Positions 45,896-55,106 of a stretch of 64,000 nt of DNA are shown here, one piece after another. The position numbers and the translations under genes are program-made. How positions within the stretch are numbered: position 1 is the stretch's first letter; each line of letters opens with the position of its first letter. The notes under the pieces are model-generated. The model was not told the origin of the DNA and ran no database searches. It saw only the letters and a program-made list of their open reading frames with translations. Origin of the DNA: CAVVYV01 sp963752585 (GTDB taxonomy: Bacteria; Actinomycetota; Thermoleophilia; Solirubrobacterales; 70-9); NCBI GenBank assembly GCA_963752585.1, contig CAVVYV010000008.1:124001-188000 (forward strand), written 5' to 3'.

Positions 45896-46654
45896 TTGGA
45901 CCCGCTCGAGCTGATCGCGGTCGCCGTCTGGTCCTTCGCCGTCTCATTCTTCGGCGGCCTGGTCGGACTGGTCCTGGGGAACCTGCGCCTGCCGCTGATC
46001 GTCCTGGTCGGCAGCTCGCCCGCTGCGGCCGCCGGCGCCAACGTTGCGATCTCCGGGCTGGCGGCATTCACCTCGGCCTACGCGCACTGGCGCGGCGGTC
46101 GAGTCAACTGGCGGCTGTTCGCCTGGATGGCGCCGACCTCGCTGGTGGGGGCGATCATCGGTGGACTGATCGCCGGCGTCCTCCCCGAGCGCGTCCTCCT
46201 CGGGGCGATCTCGCTCGTCGTCCTCTACGGGGCGGTCGAGGTCGCCCGCTACAAGCGGCCCGAGGGCGGCGACGGGGCGCCGACGCGGATGGAGTTCTTC
46301 CTGAACGCCGCCCTGATCGGATTCGGGGTCGGGCTGCTCGGTGGGTTCGTCGGACTGATCCTCGGCTCGCTGCGGCTGCCGGCGATGGTGAAGTGGGCGG
46401 GCGTCGGCCCCTACGGCGCGGTCGGCACCAACGCCGCGGTCGGCGTCGTCGTCGGGATCGGCGGGCTCGTCGGGCACCTGCCGAGCGGGATCGACTGGGA
46501 GATCCTCGCGGTCGGCGGGGCGGCGGCGATGCCCGCCGCCTACCTCGGCTCGCACTTCACCGGCCACCTCGACGAGCACCAGCTGATCCGAGCGATGGCG
46601 GCGATCCTGGTGGTCAGCGGCCTGGCGATGGCCGCCCAGGCGATCTTCGGATAG
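45896..46654 (+). CDS. TauE/SafE-family (sulfite/organosulfonate exporter-like) permease
   Basis: Intact 252-residue membrane protein with about eight helices arranged as two homologous halves: FFGGLVGLVLGNLRLPLIVL near the start and LLGGFVGLILGSLRLPAMVK in the second half, the duplicated GxxxGxxxGxxRLP motif of TauE/SafE (DUF81) permeases. Helices such as APTSLVGAIIGGLIAGVLP and VGVVVGIGGLVGHLP fit. Start is TTG, divergent from rarA. Transport substrate cannot be inferred; anions or sulfur oxyanions are typical for the family. Confidence 0.85.
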   Translation: MDPLELIAVAVWSFAVSFFGGLVGLVLGNLRLPLIVLVGSSPAAAAGANVAISGLAAFTSAYAHWRGGRVNWRLFAWMAPTSLVGAIIGGLIAGVLPERVLLGAISLVVLYGAVEVARYKRPEGGDGAPTRMEFFLNAALIGFGVGLLGGFVGLILGSLRLPAMVKWAGVGPYGAVGTNAAVGVVVGIGGLVGHLPSGIDWEILAVGGAAAMPAAYLGSHFTGHLDEHQLIRAMAAILVVSGLAMAAQAIFG

Positions 46655-46683
46655 CGCAAATCCGTGCCCGATAAGCTGGGCCG

Positions 46684-48019
46684 ATGGAGGAGAGCACCGC
46701 AACGATCGTTCCGACTGAGCTCGGCCCCTCCGCGGTCGGGATCCTCCAGCGCCTGATCCAGGTCGACACCGTCAACCCGCCGGGCAACGAGCGCGCCCTC
46801 CAGGAGGAGCTGGCGGCGATGCTCACCGAGGCCGGCTTCGAGTGCGAGCTCCTCGCCGCCGAGCCCGAGCGGGCCAACCTGGTGGCGAGGCTCCGCGGCG
46901 AGGGGGACGGACCGACCCTTGCCCTGCTCGGCCACGTCGACACGGTCAGGGCCGACCGCGAGGCATGGAGTCGAGACCCCTGGGGCGGCGAGCTGGTCGA
47001 CGGCTGGATCTGGGGCAGGGGCGCCCTCGACATGAAGGGCCAGGTGGCGGCCGAGCTCGCCGCCTGCGTCGCCCTCGCGAGGAGCGGCTGGCGGCCGGAG
47101 GGCGAGCTCCTCCTGGTGCTGACCGCCGACGAGGAGGCCGGCGGCGGCCTCGGCGCTCAGTGGCTCTGCGAACAGCACCCCGAGAAGGTCAGAAGCGACT
47201 ACGTCGTCAACGAGGGCGGCGGCGATCTGATCGAACTCGGCGGCCGGCGCCTCTACGCGCTCAGCGTCGGCGAGAAGGGAATCTTCAGGATCCGGCTGCG
47301 GACCCATGGCGAGGCCGGACACGCGTCGGTTCCGCGGATCGGCGACAACGCCCTGCTCATGCTGGCCGGCTATATCGCCTCCCTCTCCGAGCAGCCGCCG
47401 CCCGAGCCGACCCCCGAGGGGGAGGCGTTGCTCGCGGCCCTCCTCGGCGAGCCGTTCACCGGCGAGGAGGGGATTCGCGCGGGTCTCGAGCGGCTGCGCG
47501 CCGAGGCGCCCCTGCTGGCTGACTACCTGGTCGAGCCGATGCTCGGCAGTCACCCTCACCCCGACCAAGGCGGAGGCGGGGCACAAGGCGAACGTGATCC
47601 CCGCCGAGGCAGAGGCCCTGATCGACTGCAGGGTGCCGCCCGGACACGGCGAGGACGAGGCTCGGCGACAGCTCGCCGCGCTGATCGGAGAGGACGGGTA
47701 CGAGGTCGAGTTCAGCGAGGCCGTGGTCGGCAACCGCTCGCCGATGGCCTCACCGCTCGCCGACGCGATCGGCGATTGGCTCGCCGAGGCCGACCCGGGT
47801 GCCGGGCTGGCGCCGATGGTGATGCCCGGCTTCAGCGACAGCAACGCCTTCCGGACCGCCTTCCCCGATGCGGTCGTCTACGGCTTCAGCCCTGCCCGCG
47901 AGCTCGCCCTGATCGAGGCCGCGCCGCTGATCCACGGGGCCGACGAGCGGGTCCCCGCTTCGGATGTCGAGCTGGCGGCGGGCTTCTTCTACGAGCTGCC
48001 GAGAAGGGTTCTCGGGTGA
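46684..48019 (+). CDS. M20-family metallopeptidase/deacylase (ArgE/DapE-like, one frame break)
   Basis: The dinuclear zinc site is visible: LALLGHVDTVRAD (His-Asp), WGRGALDMKGQVAAELAA (bridging Asp), TADEEAGGGLGAQ (Glu-Glu), VVNEGGGDL (Glu/Asp) and, near the end, GADERVPASDVELAAGFF in place of the last His position. The lid dimerisation domain includes GIFRIRLRTHGEAGHASVPRIGDNAL. One break near 47560 interrupts KAEAGHKANVIPAEAEALIDCR. About 445 residues. ATG start 30 bases after the permease stop, stop overlapping the next GTG (GTGA). Substrate unknown; amidohydrolysis of an N-acyl amino acid is likely. Confidence 0.86.
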
Positions 48020-48882
48020 GCTCGGAGAACGGCGCCGGCGCGGCGGAGGAACCGACGTATCCGCTCAGGCTCGGCGGGATGGCCCTGCGCAACGGGCTCC
48101 TGATCCACGGTCCCACCTCCTGGGCGGCGGCGGCCCGCGACGCCGAAGGCGAGATCCAGGTCGCCTCGGCCCGAAAGCCGGTGCTTGCGCCCGATCTGGC
48201 CGCGCGGGTGCCGCTTCTTCGCGGCCCCTTGAAGCTGGCCGAGGCCTTCCTCCTGATCCCCTTCGTCCGTTTCCGGCTGCGCTCCGCCCGGCTCCCCTTC
48301 GAGGACGTCCGGGTGCTGGCGGCGATGTTCGTCGCCTCGGGCGCCAGCCGTTCGCTGCGCAGGGGCGAGACCACCGCGATCCGCGAGCTCGCTCAGGCCG
48401 TGCTCGGCCTGGCGCCGGCGCTGGTCGCGCTCGGCGACCGGGACCTGGCCGCCTACCACGGGGTCGAGCACAAGGCGATCGGGGCCTATGAGGCCGGCTC
48501 CGACGACCCCGCGTCGGCCACCAAGGAGCACGAGCGCTGCGGCTCCAACCTGGTGGCGCCGATGCTCGTTCTTTCCGCCGCCGGTCAGCTCCTGCTCGAG
48601 CGGGCGCTCGAGCGTCCCGGACCGATCGCCAGGGCCGCGGTCGGGATGGCGAGCGTCTCGATCGCCGCCGAGCTCTTCGCCTGGAGCGAACGCAACCCGG
48701 ATACCGCCGCCGCCCGCGCCTTCCACCGGCCCGGGCACGAGATCCAGCGGCATATCGCCACCAAGGAGCCGACCCCGGAGCAGCTCGAGGTCGGGGTGGC
48801 GGCGCTCCGTGAGATCCTCCGCCTCGAACAGGAGGCGGAGTCGGAGCAGGTCCCGGCGGACGAGGGTCTCCCGACTACCTAG
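48016..48882 (+). CDS. YqhQ-like DUF1385 protein
   Basis: Intact 288-residue protein. LRLGGMALRNGLLIHGPTSW matches the N-terminal GGMAxxNGVm motif, then AYHGVEHKAIGAYEAGSDD and KEHERCGSNLVAPMLVLSA, the HGxEHK and H-x-RCGT/S motifs that define DUF1385 (B. subtilis YqhQ). Two or three hydrophobic segments suggest membrane association. Function is unknown. The GTG overlaps the M20 stop as GTGA, so the pair are translationally coupled. The gene for the methylmalonyl-CoA epimerase starts 11 bases later. Confidence 0.82.
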   Translation: MSSENGAGAAEEPTYPLRLGGMALRNGLLIHGPTSWAAAARDAEGEIQVASARKPVLAPDLAARVPLLRGPLKLAEAFLLIPFVRFRLRSARLPFEDVRVLAAMFVASGASRSLRRGETTAIRELAQAVLGLAPALVALGDRDLAAYHGVEHKAIGAYEAGSDDPASATKEHERCGSNLVAPMLVLSAAGQLLLERALERPGPIARAAVGMASVSIAAELFAWSERNPDTAAARAFHRPGHEIQRHIATKEPTPEQLEVGVAALREILRLEQEAESEQVPADEGLPTT

Positions 48883-48892
48883 ACTCCCCGCC

Positions 48893-49294
48893 GTGCTCGG
48901 TCGCATCGACCACATCGGAGTCGCCACCGACGACCTCGAGGGAGCGGTTGCCCTGTATGAGGGCACCCTGGGGATGCCGGTCGCTCACCGGGAGACGATC
49001 GAGAGCCAAGGAGTCGAGGCGGTCCTGCTCGACGTCGGCGAGGGCCACGTCGAGCTGCTCAGCCCGCTCGGCCCCGAGACCCCGGTGGGCAAGCACCTCG
49101 ACAAGCGCGGACCTGGCCTCCATCACGTCGCCTACGCCGTCGCCGACATCGACGACGTCCTCAGCCGCCTGAAGGAGGCGGGGGTGGAGTTGATCGACAC
49201 CGCGCCCCGCCAGGGGATCCGCGACTCGCGGGTCGCCTTCGTCCACCCGCGCTCGACCGGTGGCGTCCTCACCGAGATCGTGGAGCCGGCCTGA
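48893..49294 (+). CDS. mce: Methylmalonyl-CoA epimerase
   Basis: Intact 133-residue vicinal-oxygen-chelate enzyme: LGRIDHIGVATDDLEGAVAL, VEAVLLDVGEGHVELLSPLG, GPGLHHVAYAVADIDDVL and GGVLTEIVEP. The His in DHIG, the His pair in LHHVA and the Glu in LTEIVE are the metal ligands of this family. It interconverts (2R)- and (2S)-methylmalonyl-CoA in propionate metabolism. GTG start; the stop overlaps the ATG of the next small gene as TGATG. No methylmalonyl-CoA mutase is in the window. Confidence 0.9.
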   Translation: MLGRIDHIGVATDDLEGAVALYEGTLGMPVAHRETIESQGVEAVLLDVGEGHVELLSPLGPETPVGKHLDKRGPGLHHVAYAVADIDDVLSRLKEAGVELIDTAPRQGIRDSRVAFVHPRSTGGVLTEIVEPA

Positions 49295-49515
49295 TGGCCG
49301 CGGTCGAGCGGGTCTCGATCGGGTTCTCCGGCGGCCAGGTGGTCGAGGTCCGGCTCAGCGAGGCGAACCTGAAGCAGTTCCGCACGGCCCTCGACAAGGC
49401 CGAGGGCTGGGGCGACCTCGAGACCGAGGACGGGACCGTCTCGGTCGACCTCCGTCAGGTGGTCTTCGTCCGGAGCGCGGCCGCCCACGGCAGCATCGGC
49501 TTCGGTCAGGGGTGA
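49294..49515 (+). CDS. 73-residue protein of unknown function
   Basis: A small, unbroken acidic protein without signal or helix: AVERVSIGFSGGQVVEVRLS, then LKQFRTALDKAEGWGDLETE and DGTVSVDLRQVVFVRSAA. Its beta-strand pattern and overlap with both neighbours (TGATG before, GTGA after) argue that it is a real, translated gene. Similar short proteins sit next to mce in some actinobacteria as I recall, but I know no function. Confidence 0.65.
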   Translation: MAAVERVSIGFSGGQVVEVRLSEANLKQFRTALDKAEGWGDLETEDGTVSVDLRQVVFVRSAAAHGSIGFGQG

Positions 49516-50124
49516 AGCTGCGGACGCTCCTCGCCGGGGCGGCGCTCGCGGTGGCCGGCGCGGCCCTCTGGTGGCGGAAGAACCCGTCCGCCTGCCCCTA
49601 CGGCCAGCGCTTCTGGGTCGAGGCGCCGCATCCGTTCATCACTCGCGCACGCCTCAGGGAGATCCTCGAGGCGAGGCAGGGCGAGCGGGTGCTCGAGGTC
49701 GGGCCCGGGACCGGCTACTACACGCTCGACGTCGCCGAGTGGGTCGGCCCCGATGGCTCGGTCGACATCCTCGACCTCCAGCAGGAGATGCTCGATCACA
49801 CGATGCGGCGGGCGGGGGAGCGCGGTCTCGCCAACATCACCCCGACCCAGTCGGACGCCGCCGTGATGCCCTATCGACGACGCGACCTTTGACGCCGCAT
49901 TCCTGGTCACCGTGCTCGGCGAGATCCCGCACCAGGAGGCCGCCCTCCGGGAGCTGGCCCGGGTGCTGAAGCCCGGCGGGCGCCTCGTGGTCGGCGAGCT
50001 CCTCGGCGACCCCCACTACGTCGCCCTCGGCCCGATGCGCCTTCGGGCCGCCGCCGCCGGCCTCGGGTTCGAGCGGCGCTCGGGGAACGCCCTCGGCTAC
50101 TTCGCCCGCTTCTCCAAGCCCTAG
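49512..50124 (+). CDS. SAM-dependent methyltransferase, membrane-anchored (one frame break)
   Basis: An N-terminal helix (LLAGAALAVAGAALWW) is followed by CPYGQRFWVEAPHPFITRARL and a class I core: ERVLEVGPGTGYYTLDVAEW (motif I), VDILDLQQEMLDHTM, and ELARVLKPGGRLVVGELLGDPHYV. This is the layout of UbiE/Methyltransf_11 enzymes with a membrane anchor. A break near 49870. GTG start overlaps the small upstream gene. Its TAG stop shares the CTAG palindrome with the opposite-strand BtrH-like gene. Substrate unknown. Confidence 0.8.
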
Positions 50125-51107
50125 CCGGAGAGGCCAGTCCAGAGGCGCTCCTCGGCCGCGAGCACCTCGCCGGCCTCGGTGGCGAGCGTCTCCCACTGCT
50201 TCGGGTCGGCCTCCTCGGGCTCGCTCGCCTCGCGGGCGGCGATCGCAAGCGCCGTCCAGCGCTCGGCGGCGTCGTGGGCGATCGCCGACTCCTCGTAGCC
50301 CGCCTCCTCGAGGAAGCGGGAGTACATCCGGCGGAAGTTCCCGCCGCCCGTTCCCCGCCGCTCGATCACCTGGTAGAGGAAGCGGGCGCACCACTGCCAG
50401 TCCTCGGCCGTCTCGGGCCAGCCTCCGACCTCGTCGGCGAAGCGCCGCAGCGCCGGCAGGCCCTGGAACTCGCCCAGCGCCGGCTCGATCATCTCCTTCG
50501 CCGCCCGCCCGATCGCCCCCGGCGCGTGGGCGCGGAGGTCGGCCTCGTCGAGCCGCTCGCCCGGCGGGAGGTCGACCAGGTGCCCCTCGAGCGGGAAGAT
50601 CGGCTGCTTCGAGTGCCTCGCCTCGCGAAGGCTCTCGAGCGAGGTCGTCTGCAGGTCCTCGAAGGCGGTGTCCGAGAGCCAGGCGAGCTCCTCGTCGTAG
50701 CCGGCGAGGACCACCGCGTGGCCGGGGAAGTGGGCCGAGCGACCGTAGTGGTCGAGGTAGTAGAGATCGGTGAGCAGGAGCGCCGGGCGACCCTCGTCGA
50801 CCGCATCGCGGGCGAGCCCCCAGGCGGCCTCGGGATCGTCGTCGGTGCGGAGCCGCAGCGGGCTGTCGGTGAGCTCGAGGAAGTTCTCCTCCAGTCGCGC
50901 GGCGCGCCCGTTGGTGAAGCGGGAGGGCGAGGTGCCGTCGACGACGACGTAGTAGAAGCAGGCGCCGGCGCCCAGCCCGAACGCCATCTCCTCGGAGATC
51001 TCGACCCCGTGGAAGCCGAGCAGGTTTCGGAGCGCGGTCGAGCCGCAGTGATGCCCGGGCAGGTGCCGGTAGCCGGGGACCATCACCCGCTTCGCGGTCT
51101 CGGTCAT
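50121..51107 (-). CDS. BtrH N-terminal / DUF4872-type protein
   Basis: Intact 328-residue soluble protein. The N-terminal part has PGYRHLPGHHCGSTALRNLL with a Cys in the papain-like position, EISEEMAFGLGAGACFYYVV, and HFPGHAVVLAGYDEELAWLSD (His), the pattern of BtrH_N, an acyltransferase/amidase-like papain fold named from butirosin synthesis. The C-terminal DUF4872-like half has FQGLPALRRFADEVGGWPET and GTGGGNFRRMYSRFLEEAG. No other butirosin-type gene is near, so the substrate is unknown. ATG start; it ends on the shared CTAG. Confidence 0.78.
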   Translation of the reverse strand: MTETAKRVMVPGYRHLPGHHCGSTALRNLLGFHGVEISEEMAFGLGAGACFYYVVVDGTSPSRFTNGRAARLEENFLELTDSPLRLRTDDDPEAAWGLARDAVDEGRPALLLTDLYYLDHYGRSAHFPGHAVVLAGYDEELAWLSDTAFEDLQTTSLESLREARHSKQPIFPLEGHLVDLPPGERLDEADLRAHAPGAIGRAAKEMIEPALGEFQGLPALRRFADEVGGWPETAEDWQWCARFLYQVIERRGTGGGNFRRMYSRFLEEAGYEESAIAHDAAERWTALAIAAREASEPEEADPKQWETLATEAGEVLAAEERLWTGLSG

Positions 51108-51163
51108 CCGTCCGATTGTGGCCGATCGCGTCGGCCGACCATGCGCCTCTATCCTGCGCCGCC

Positions 51164-51661
51164 GTGCTCGCCCGGCTCGACCTGCGCCTGCTGTACGCGA
51201 TGCGGACCCGTGCCCACGGGCCGCGCGATCGAGGCGATCGGCAGGGGGCTGGGGCTGATCGGCGAGTACGGGATCGTCTGGCTCGCGATCGGGATCGTCC
51301 TCGCGATCGCCGACTCGGACCAGCGCGACGCCTGGCTCGTCGCCGGGTTCCTCGGGCCCGTCGCGATCGGGCTCAACTTCGTCGGTGAAGCTCCTGGTTC
51401 GGCGCCGGCGCCCGGTGCTCGAGGGCCTGCCGCCCCTGGGCGGCGCCCCCAGCTCGCTCAGCTTTCCCTCCGCCCACTCCACCTCGTCCTTCGCCTGCGC
51501 GACCGCGATGACCCGGATCGCGCCCGAGGCGGCGATCCTCTTCGTCCTCGCCGCGGCGATCGCCGCCTGCCGTCCCTACCTCGGCATGCACTACCCCTCC
51601 GACGTGATCGGCGGGGCCCTCCTCGGCACCGCGCATCGGCCTGGCCGTCCCGCTGCCGTGA
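51164..51661 (+). CDS. PAP2-family membrane phosphatase (frame-broken)
   Basis: The three PAP2 motifs are KLLVRRRRP (motif 1), SLSFPSAHSTSSFACA (motif 2 with PSxH) and YLGMHYPSDVIGGALLG (motif 3, SD). Helices IGEYGIVWLAIGIVLAIA, AWLVAGFLGPVAIGLNF and AAILFVLAAAIAACR surround them. It probably dephosphorylates a lipid such as undecaprenyl pyrophosphate or phosphatidate. Breaks near 51210, 51385 and 51633; removing one G at 51385 restores NFVVKLLVRRRRP. The stop overlaps the ychF GTG as GTGA. About 165 residues. Confidence 0.82.
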
Positions 51662-52731
51662 AGATCGGGATCGTCGGCCTCCCGAACGCGGGCAAGTCGA
51701 CCCTGTTCAACGCCCTCACCGCGGCCGCCGCCGAGGTCGGCGACTACCCGTTCACCACGGTCGAGCCGAACGTCGCGGTGGTCGAGGTCCCCGACGAGCG
51801 CCTCGACCGGGTCGCCGAGGTCCTCGGCTCGACCTCGATCGTCCGCGAGACGATCGAGTTCTGTGACATCGCCGGGCTCGTCCGCGGCGCTTCTCAGGGA
51901 GAGGGGCTTGGCAACCGCTTCCTCGCCTCGATCCGCGAGACCGACGCGATCTGCCACGTGATCCGGGCCCACTCCTCCGCCCAGGTCGCCCACCCCGACG
52001 GCCGCGTCGACCCGCTCGCCGACGCGGAGCTGATCGAGGCGGAGCTTCTCGCCGCCGACCTCGAGGGCGCCGAGCGGCGGCTCGAGCGGCTCACCAAGGA
52101 GGCGCGCTCGGGCGACCCCGACGCGGTCGCCGAGCACGCCTGGCTCGAGCGGGTCGTCGAGGCGCTCAGCGCCGGCCGGCCAGCCCGCGAGGTGCCGGTG
52201 CCCGAGGCGGCGCCGGACGCCCTCCGGAAGCTCGCCCCGCTGACCGCGAAGCCGGTCCTCTACGTCGTCAACGTCGACGAGGGAAGCGACGAGCTGCCCG
52301 AGGCCCTCGTCCGCCACGCGGAGGGGATGGAGGCGAGCGTGATCGCGATCTCGGCCCGGGTCGAGGCCGAGCTCCGGGAGCTGGACCCCACGGAGGCGGA
52401 GGAGATGCGGACGGAGCTTGGGATCGAGCGCTCCGGGCTCGAGCGGCTGATCCGGGCGGCGTTCGAGCTGCTCGACCTGGTCAGCTTCTTCACCGCCGAC
52501 ACCGGCAAGGAGGCGACCGGCCGAACCCTTCGTCGTGGCGGCACCGCCTACGAGGCTGCCGGCAAGGTCCACGGCGACATCCAGCGGGGCTTCGTCCGCG
52601 CCGAGGTCGTCGGCTGGGACGAGCTCGTCGACGCCGGCGGCTACGCGGGGGCGCGCGATCGGGGCACCCTTCGCACCGAGGGTCGCGACTACGTCGTTCG
52701 CGACGGCGACGTGATCACGATCCGGGTCTAG
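51658..52731 (+). CDS. ychF: Ribosome-associated GTPase/ATPase YchF (OLA1 family)
   Basis: Intact 357-residue protein: G1 VGLPNAGKSTLFNAL, switch region FTTVEPNVAVVEVPD, G3 CDIAGLVRGASQGEGLGN, and NVDEG at the place of NKxD, the known change that makes YchF prefer ATP. The coiled-coil insertion and the C-terminal TGS domain (FFTADTGKEATGRTLRRG, VHGDIQRGFVRAEV, VRDGDVITIRV) follow. GTG start overlapping the PAP2 stop. Function in stress or ribosome regulation is known only in outline. Confidence 0.95.
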   Translation: MKIGIVGLPNAGKSTLFNALTAAAAEVGDYPFTTVEPNVAVVEVPDERLDRVAEVLGSTSIVRETIEFCDIAGLVRGASQGEGLGNRFLASIRETDAICHVIRAHSSAQVAHPDGRVDPLADAELIEAELLAADLEGAERRLERLTKEARSGDPDAVAEHAWLERVVEALSAGRPAREVPVPEAAPDALRKLAPLTAKPVLYVVNVDEGSDELPEALVRHAEGMEASVIAISARVEAELRELDPTEAEEMRTELGIERSGLERLIRAAFELLDLVSFFTADTGKEATGRTLRRGGTAYEAAGKVHGDIQRGFVRAEVVGWDELVDAGGYAGARDRGTLRTEGRDYVVRDGDVITIRV

Positions 52732-52774
52732 GGCCGCAGCGCTGTCGGCGTCGCCGCTGATTAGATACGCCGCC

Positions 52775-53769
52775 ATGCGGACCAAGGCTCGCTTCCCGGA
52801 GGTGCCCGAGCGGAAGGGGCACTACGAGAGCTTCTATTTGAAGCTCTGCGCGCCCGGCGGCGGCAAGGGGGCCTGGATCCGCCACACCGTCCACAAGCGG
52901 CCGGGCGAGCCGCTGACCGCGGCGCTCTGGTTCGTCCTCTTCGACTCCGGCGCGGCGGGTCCACGGGCGACCAAGCGCCAGTTCGGGGCGGACGAGGTCG
53001 ATGCCCCGAACGACTCCTACATCCGGGTCGCCGACGCAACCCTGGGCGACGGGCGCGCCCTGGGCTCGGTCGAGACCGAGGCGCTCGAGGCGAAATGGGA
53101 CCTGACCTTCGCGGACCAGCACCCGCCCTTCCACCACCTGCCGCGCGAGTTCCTCTACCGGACGGCGCTGCCGAAGACGAAGTTCCTCAGCCCCTACCCG
53201 GACGCGATCTTCAACGGGAAGCTCGAGGTTGGCGGGGAGCGAGATCGAGGTCGACGGCTGGCGGGGGATGGTCGGCCACAACTGGGGCGCCGAGCACGCC
53301 GAGCGCTGGGTCTGGATCCAGGGCGCGGGCTTCGAGGGCCGCTCGCCCGAGGACTACTTCGACATGGCGGTCGGCCGGATCAAGGTCGGCGGGATGACCA
53401 CCCCCTGGGTCGGCAACGGGATGCTCGTCCTCGACGGCGACGGAGCACCGGCTAGGCGGCTTCGAGCGGGTGCCGAGCACCGAGGTCGCCGAGGAGCCGA
53501 CCAGCTGCCGGTTCGAGCTCAAGGGCAAGGGGGTGAAGCTGAGCGGCCGGGTGGCGGCTGAGCGCAAGGACTTCGTCGCCTGGATCTACGCCGACCCGGT
53601 CGGCCCCGAGCACAACACCCTGAACTGCTCGATCTCAGACCTGGTCCTGGACGTCGAGCTCGACGGAAAGCCGGCCGAGCGGCTCACCGTGAAGGGGGCC
53701 GCCGCCTACGAGCTCGGTACCCGGGACACCGATCACGGCATCCCGGTGCAGCCCTACCACGACGGCTGA
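52775..53769 (+). CDS. Lipocalin-like protein, AttH/CrtC-type (frame-broken)
   Basis: A beta-rich soluble protein of about 330 residues: KGHYESFYLKLCAPGG, AWIRHTVHKRP, ALWFVLFDSG, then a second half with GMVGHNWGAEHAERWVWIQG, GRSPEDYFDMAVGRIKVGG and TSCRFELKGKGVKLSG. The HNWG-x-EH and two-lipocalin layout resembles AttH/carotenoid-1,2-hydratase-like proteins. No signal peptide. Breaks near 53230 and 53450. ATG start 43 bases after ychF. Enzymatic activity is unproven; the call is structural. Confidence 0.6.
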
Positions 53770-54981
53770 GGCCAGACGGGCGCTACGCCCCAGTAGCCAG
53801 AGTCCGAGGGTTCTCGGCTGGCGAGGCTCCTCTTCGCCACCCTCCTGAAGGTGGCCCAGGTGTCGGGCAGGCCGAGGTGCGCCCGCAGGTCGGGGCCGGT
53901 GACGTTCCGGGAGCCGCCGGTGCCCACCAGCGTCGCCTGGACGATCCGCGGCGAGACGCCGGTCTGGGTGACGATGATGTTCTTGACCTTGCCCCGGACC
54001 AGGTCGCCGAGCCTCGACTGGATCGCGGCCTGGGAGAACTTCCTCGTCCAGCGGTGGTAGGGCGAGAGGTCGTCGTAGGGGTCGGGGACCCCGCGCAGGT
54101 AGGGGATCGGGGTGCCGCCGAAGCCGAGCGACGGAGTACTCGTTGTTCTCGGTGGAGCCGCCCGAGGTGGAGAAGAAGTAGGTCTGGGCGATCCTGCCGC
54201 TGTAGAGGACGACCTGGAGCGCGGTGTCGGCCACCGCCTGGTTCGTCTTCGCGGTCTCCGCCGCCACCCCGCCGTAGGCCTGGCTGCGGGTGTCGTCGTA
54301 GTGATCGAAGCCGGCGCCGCGCTTGGAGGTGCTGAGCGCGTAGGAGCGGGCGACGACCGCCTGGGCGCGCAGCGCCTCGGGCGGCCAGGAGGCCGGCGAC
54401 TCCTTCGCGATCACCCCGCGGACGTAGTCCTCGATGCCGACCGCGTTGATCGCGTTGAGCCCGCCTCGGAGGCCGGCGGCTCGGACCTCGAGCGCGCCGC
54501 GGTAGCTGCCCTTGCCGATCAACGTTCACGTCGGGGCCGCCGGTCGCGGTGAGCATGCCGCCGCAGCTGGCGATCCGCCGTCCCGGTCTTCATCGCGAGG
54601 AGGACGCCGGCGCCCTTGCGCTTCGCGACGTAGGTCTTGCTCTCCACCAGCTTCACCCCGCAGGCGTCGGTCGCCCCGTTGAAGCGGACGCTCGGCTTGT
54701 TCGGCTGCAGAAGCACCCGGACGGTGGCCTCGGTGGTCGTGCCGAGGGTGGTCCCGGTGTAGTAGTGGGCGAGGATCTGCGGGTAGGTGCCGCCCTGCTT
54801 CGCGAAGCCGTAGGCCCCGTATTGGCTCATCCCGGTGCCGTGGCCGAACCCGGCCCCGCTCACCACCCACTTCGCCGCGCCCTCCGCCCGACCGGTCCGC
54901 GAGCGCGAGCAGGACGAGCAGGGCGCAGCCGGCCGCGGCGAGCAGCCGTCGCGGGAGCAGGGGTCTGGGGGTCGCGGGCAT
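53754..54981 (-). CDS. SpoIID/LytB-domain secreted protein (frame-broken)
   Basis: A signal peptide (RRLLAAAGCALLVLLALA) precedes FVSGAGFGHGTGMSQYGAYG-like sequence (WVVSGAGFGHGTGMSQYGAY), ILAHYYTGTTLG, and then the SpoIID domain: NVIGKGSYRGALEVRAAG, YVRGVIAKESPASWPPEALR, AQAVVARSYALST, YDDTRSQAYGG and TYFFSTSGGSTENNE. SpoIID proteins are lytic transglycosylases acting on peptidoglycan with denuded stems; in non-sporulating actinobacteria they are wall proteins of unclear role. Breaks near 54900, 54560, 54520 and 54130. The stop (53754) overlaps the end of the plus-strand lipocalin-like gene; an alternative stop is 53783. Confidence 0.76.
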
Positions 54982-55106
54982 GTTCGATCCTGAAACGGGT
55001 GGCCAACTCGCAAGTTGCGCTCCTCTGCCTTCGCGAGGCGGCTGCCCGAGTCCTCTAGGCTGAGAATAGATGGGCGCAAGGCGCCGCCCGAGATTTGGAG
55101 GCCACG

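Noticed and set aside
50121..51107. Butirosin-like biosynthetic cluster
   Set aside because: Only the single BtrH-like gene is present; no carrier protein, aminotransferase or aminoglycoside genes are nearby.
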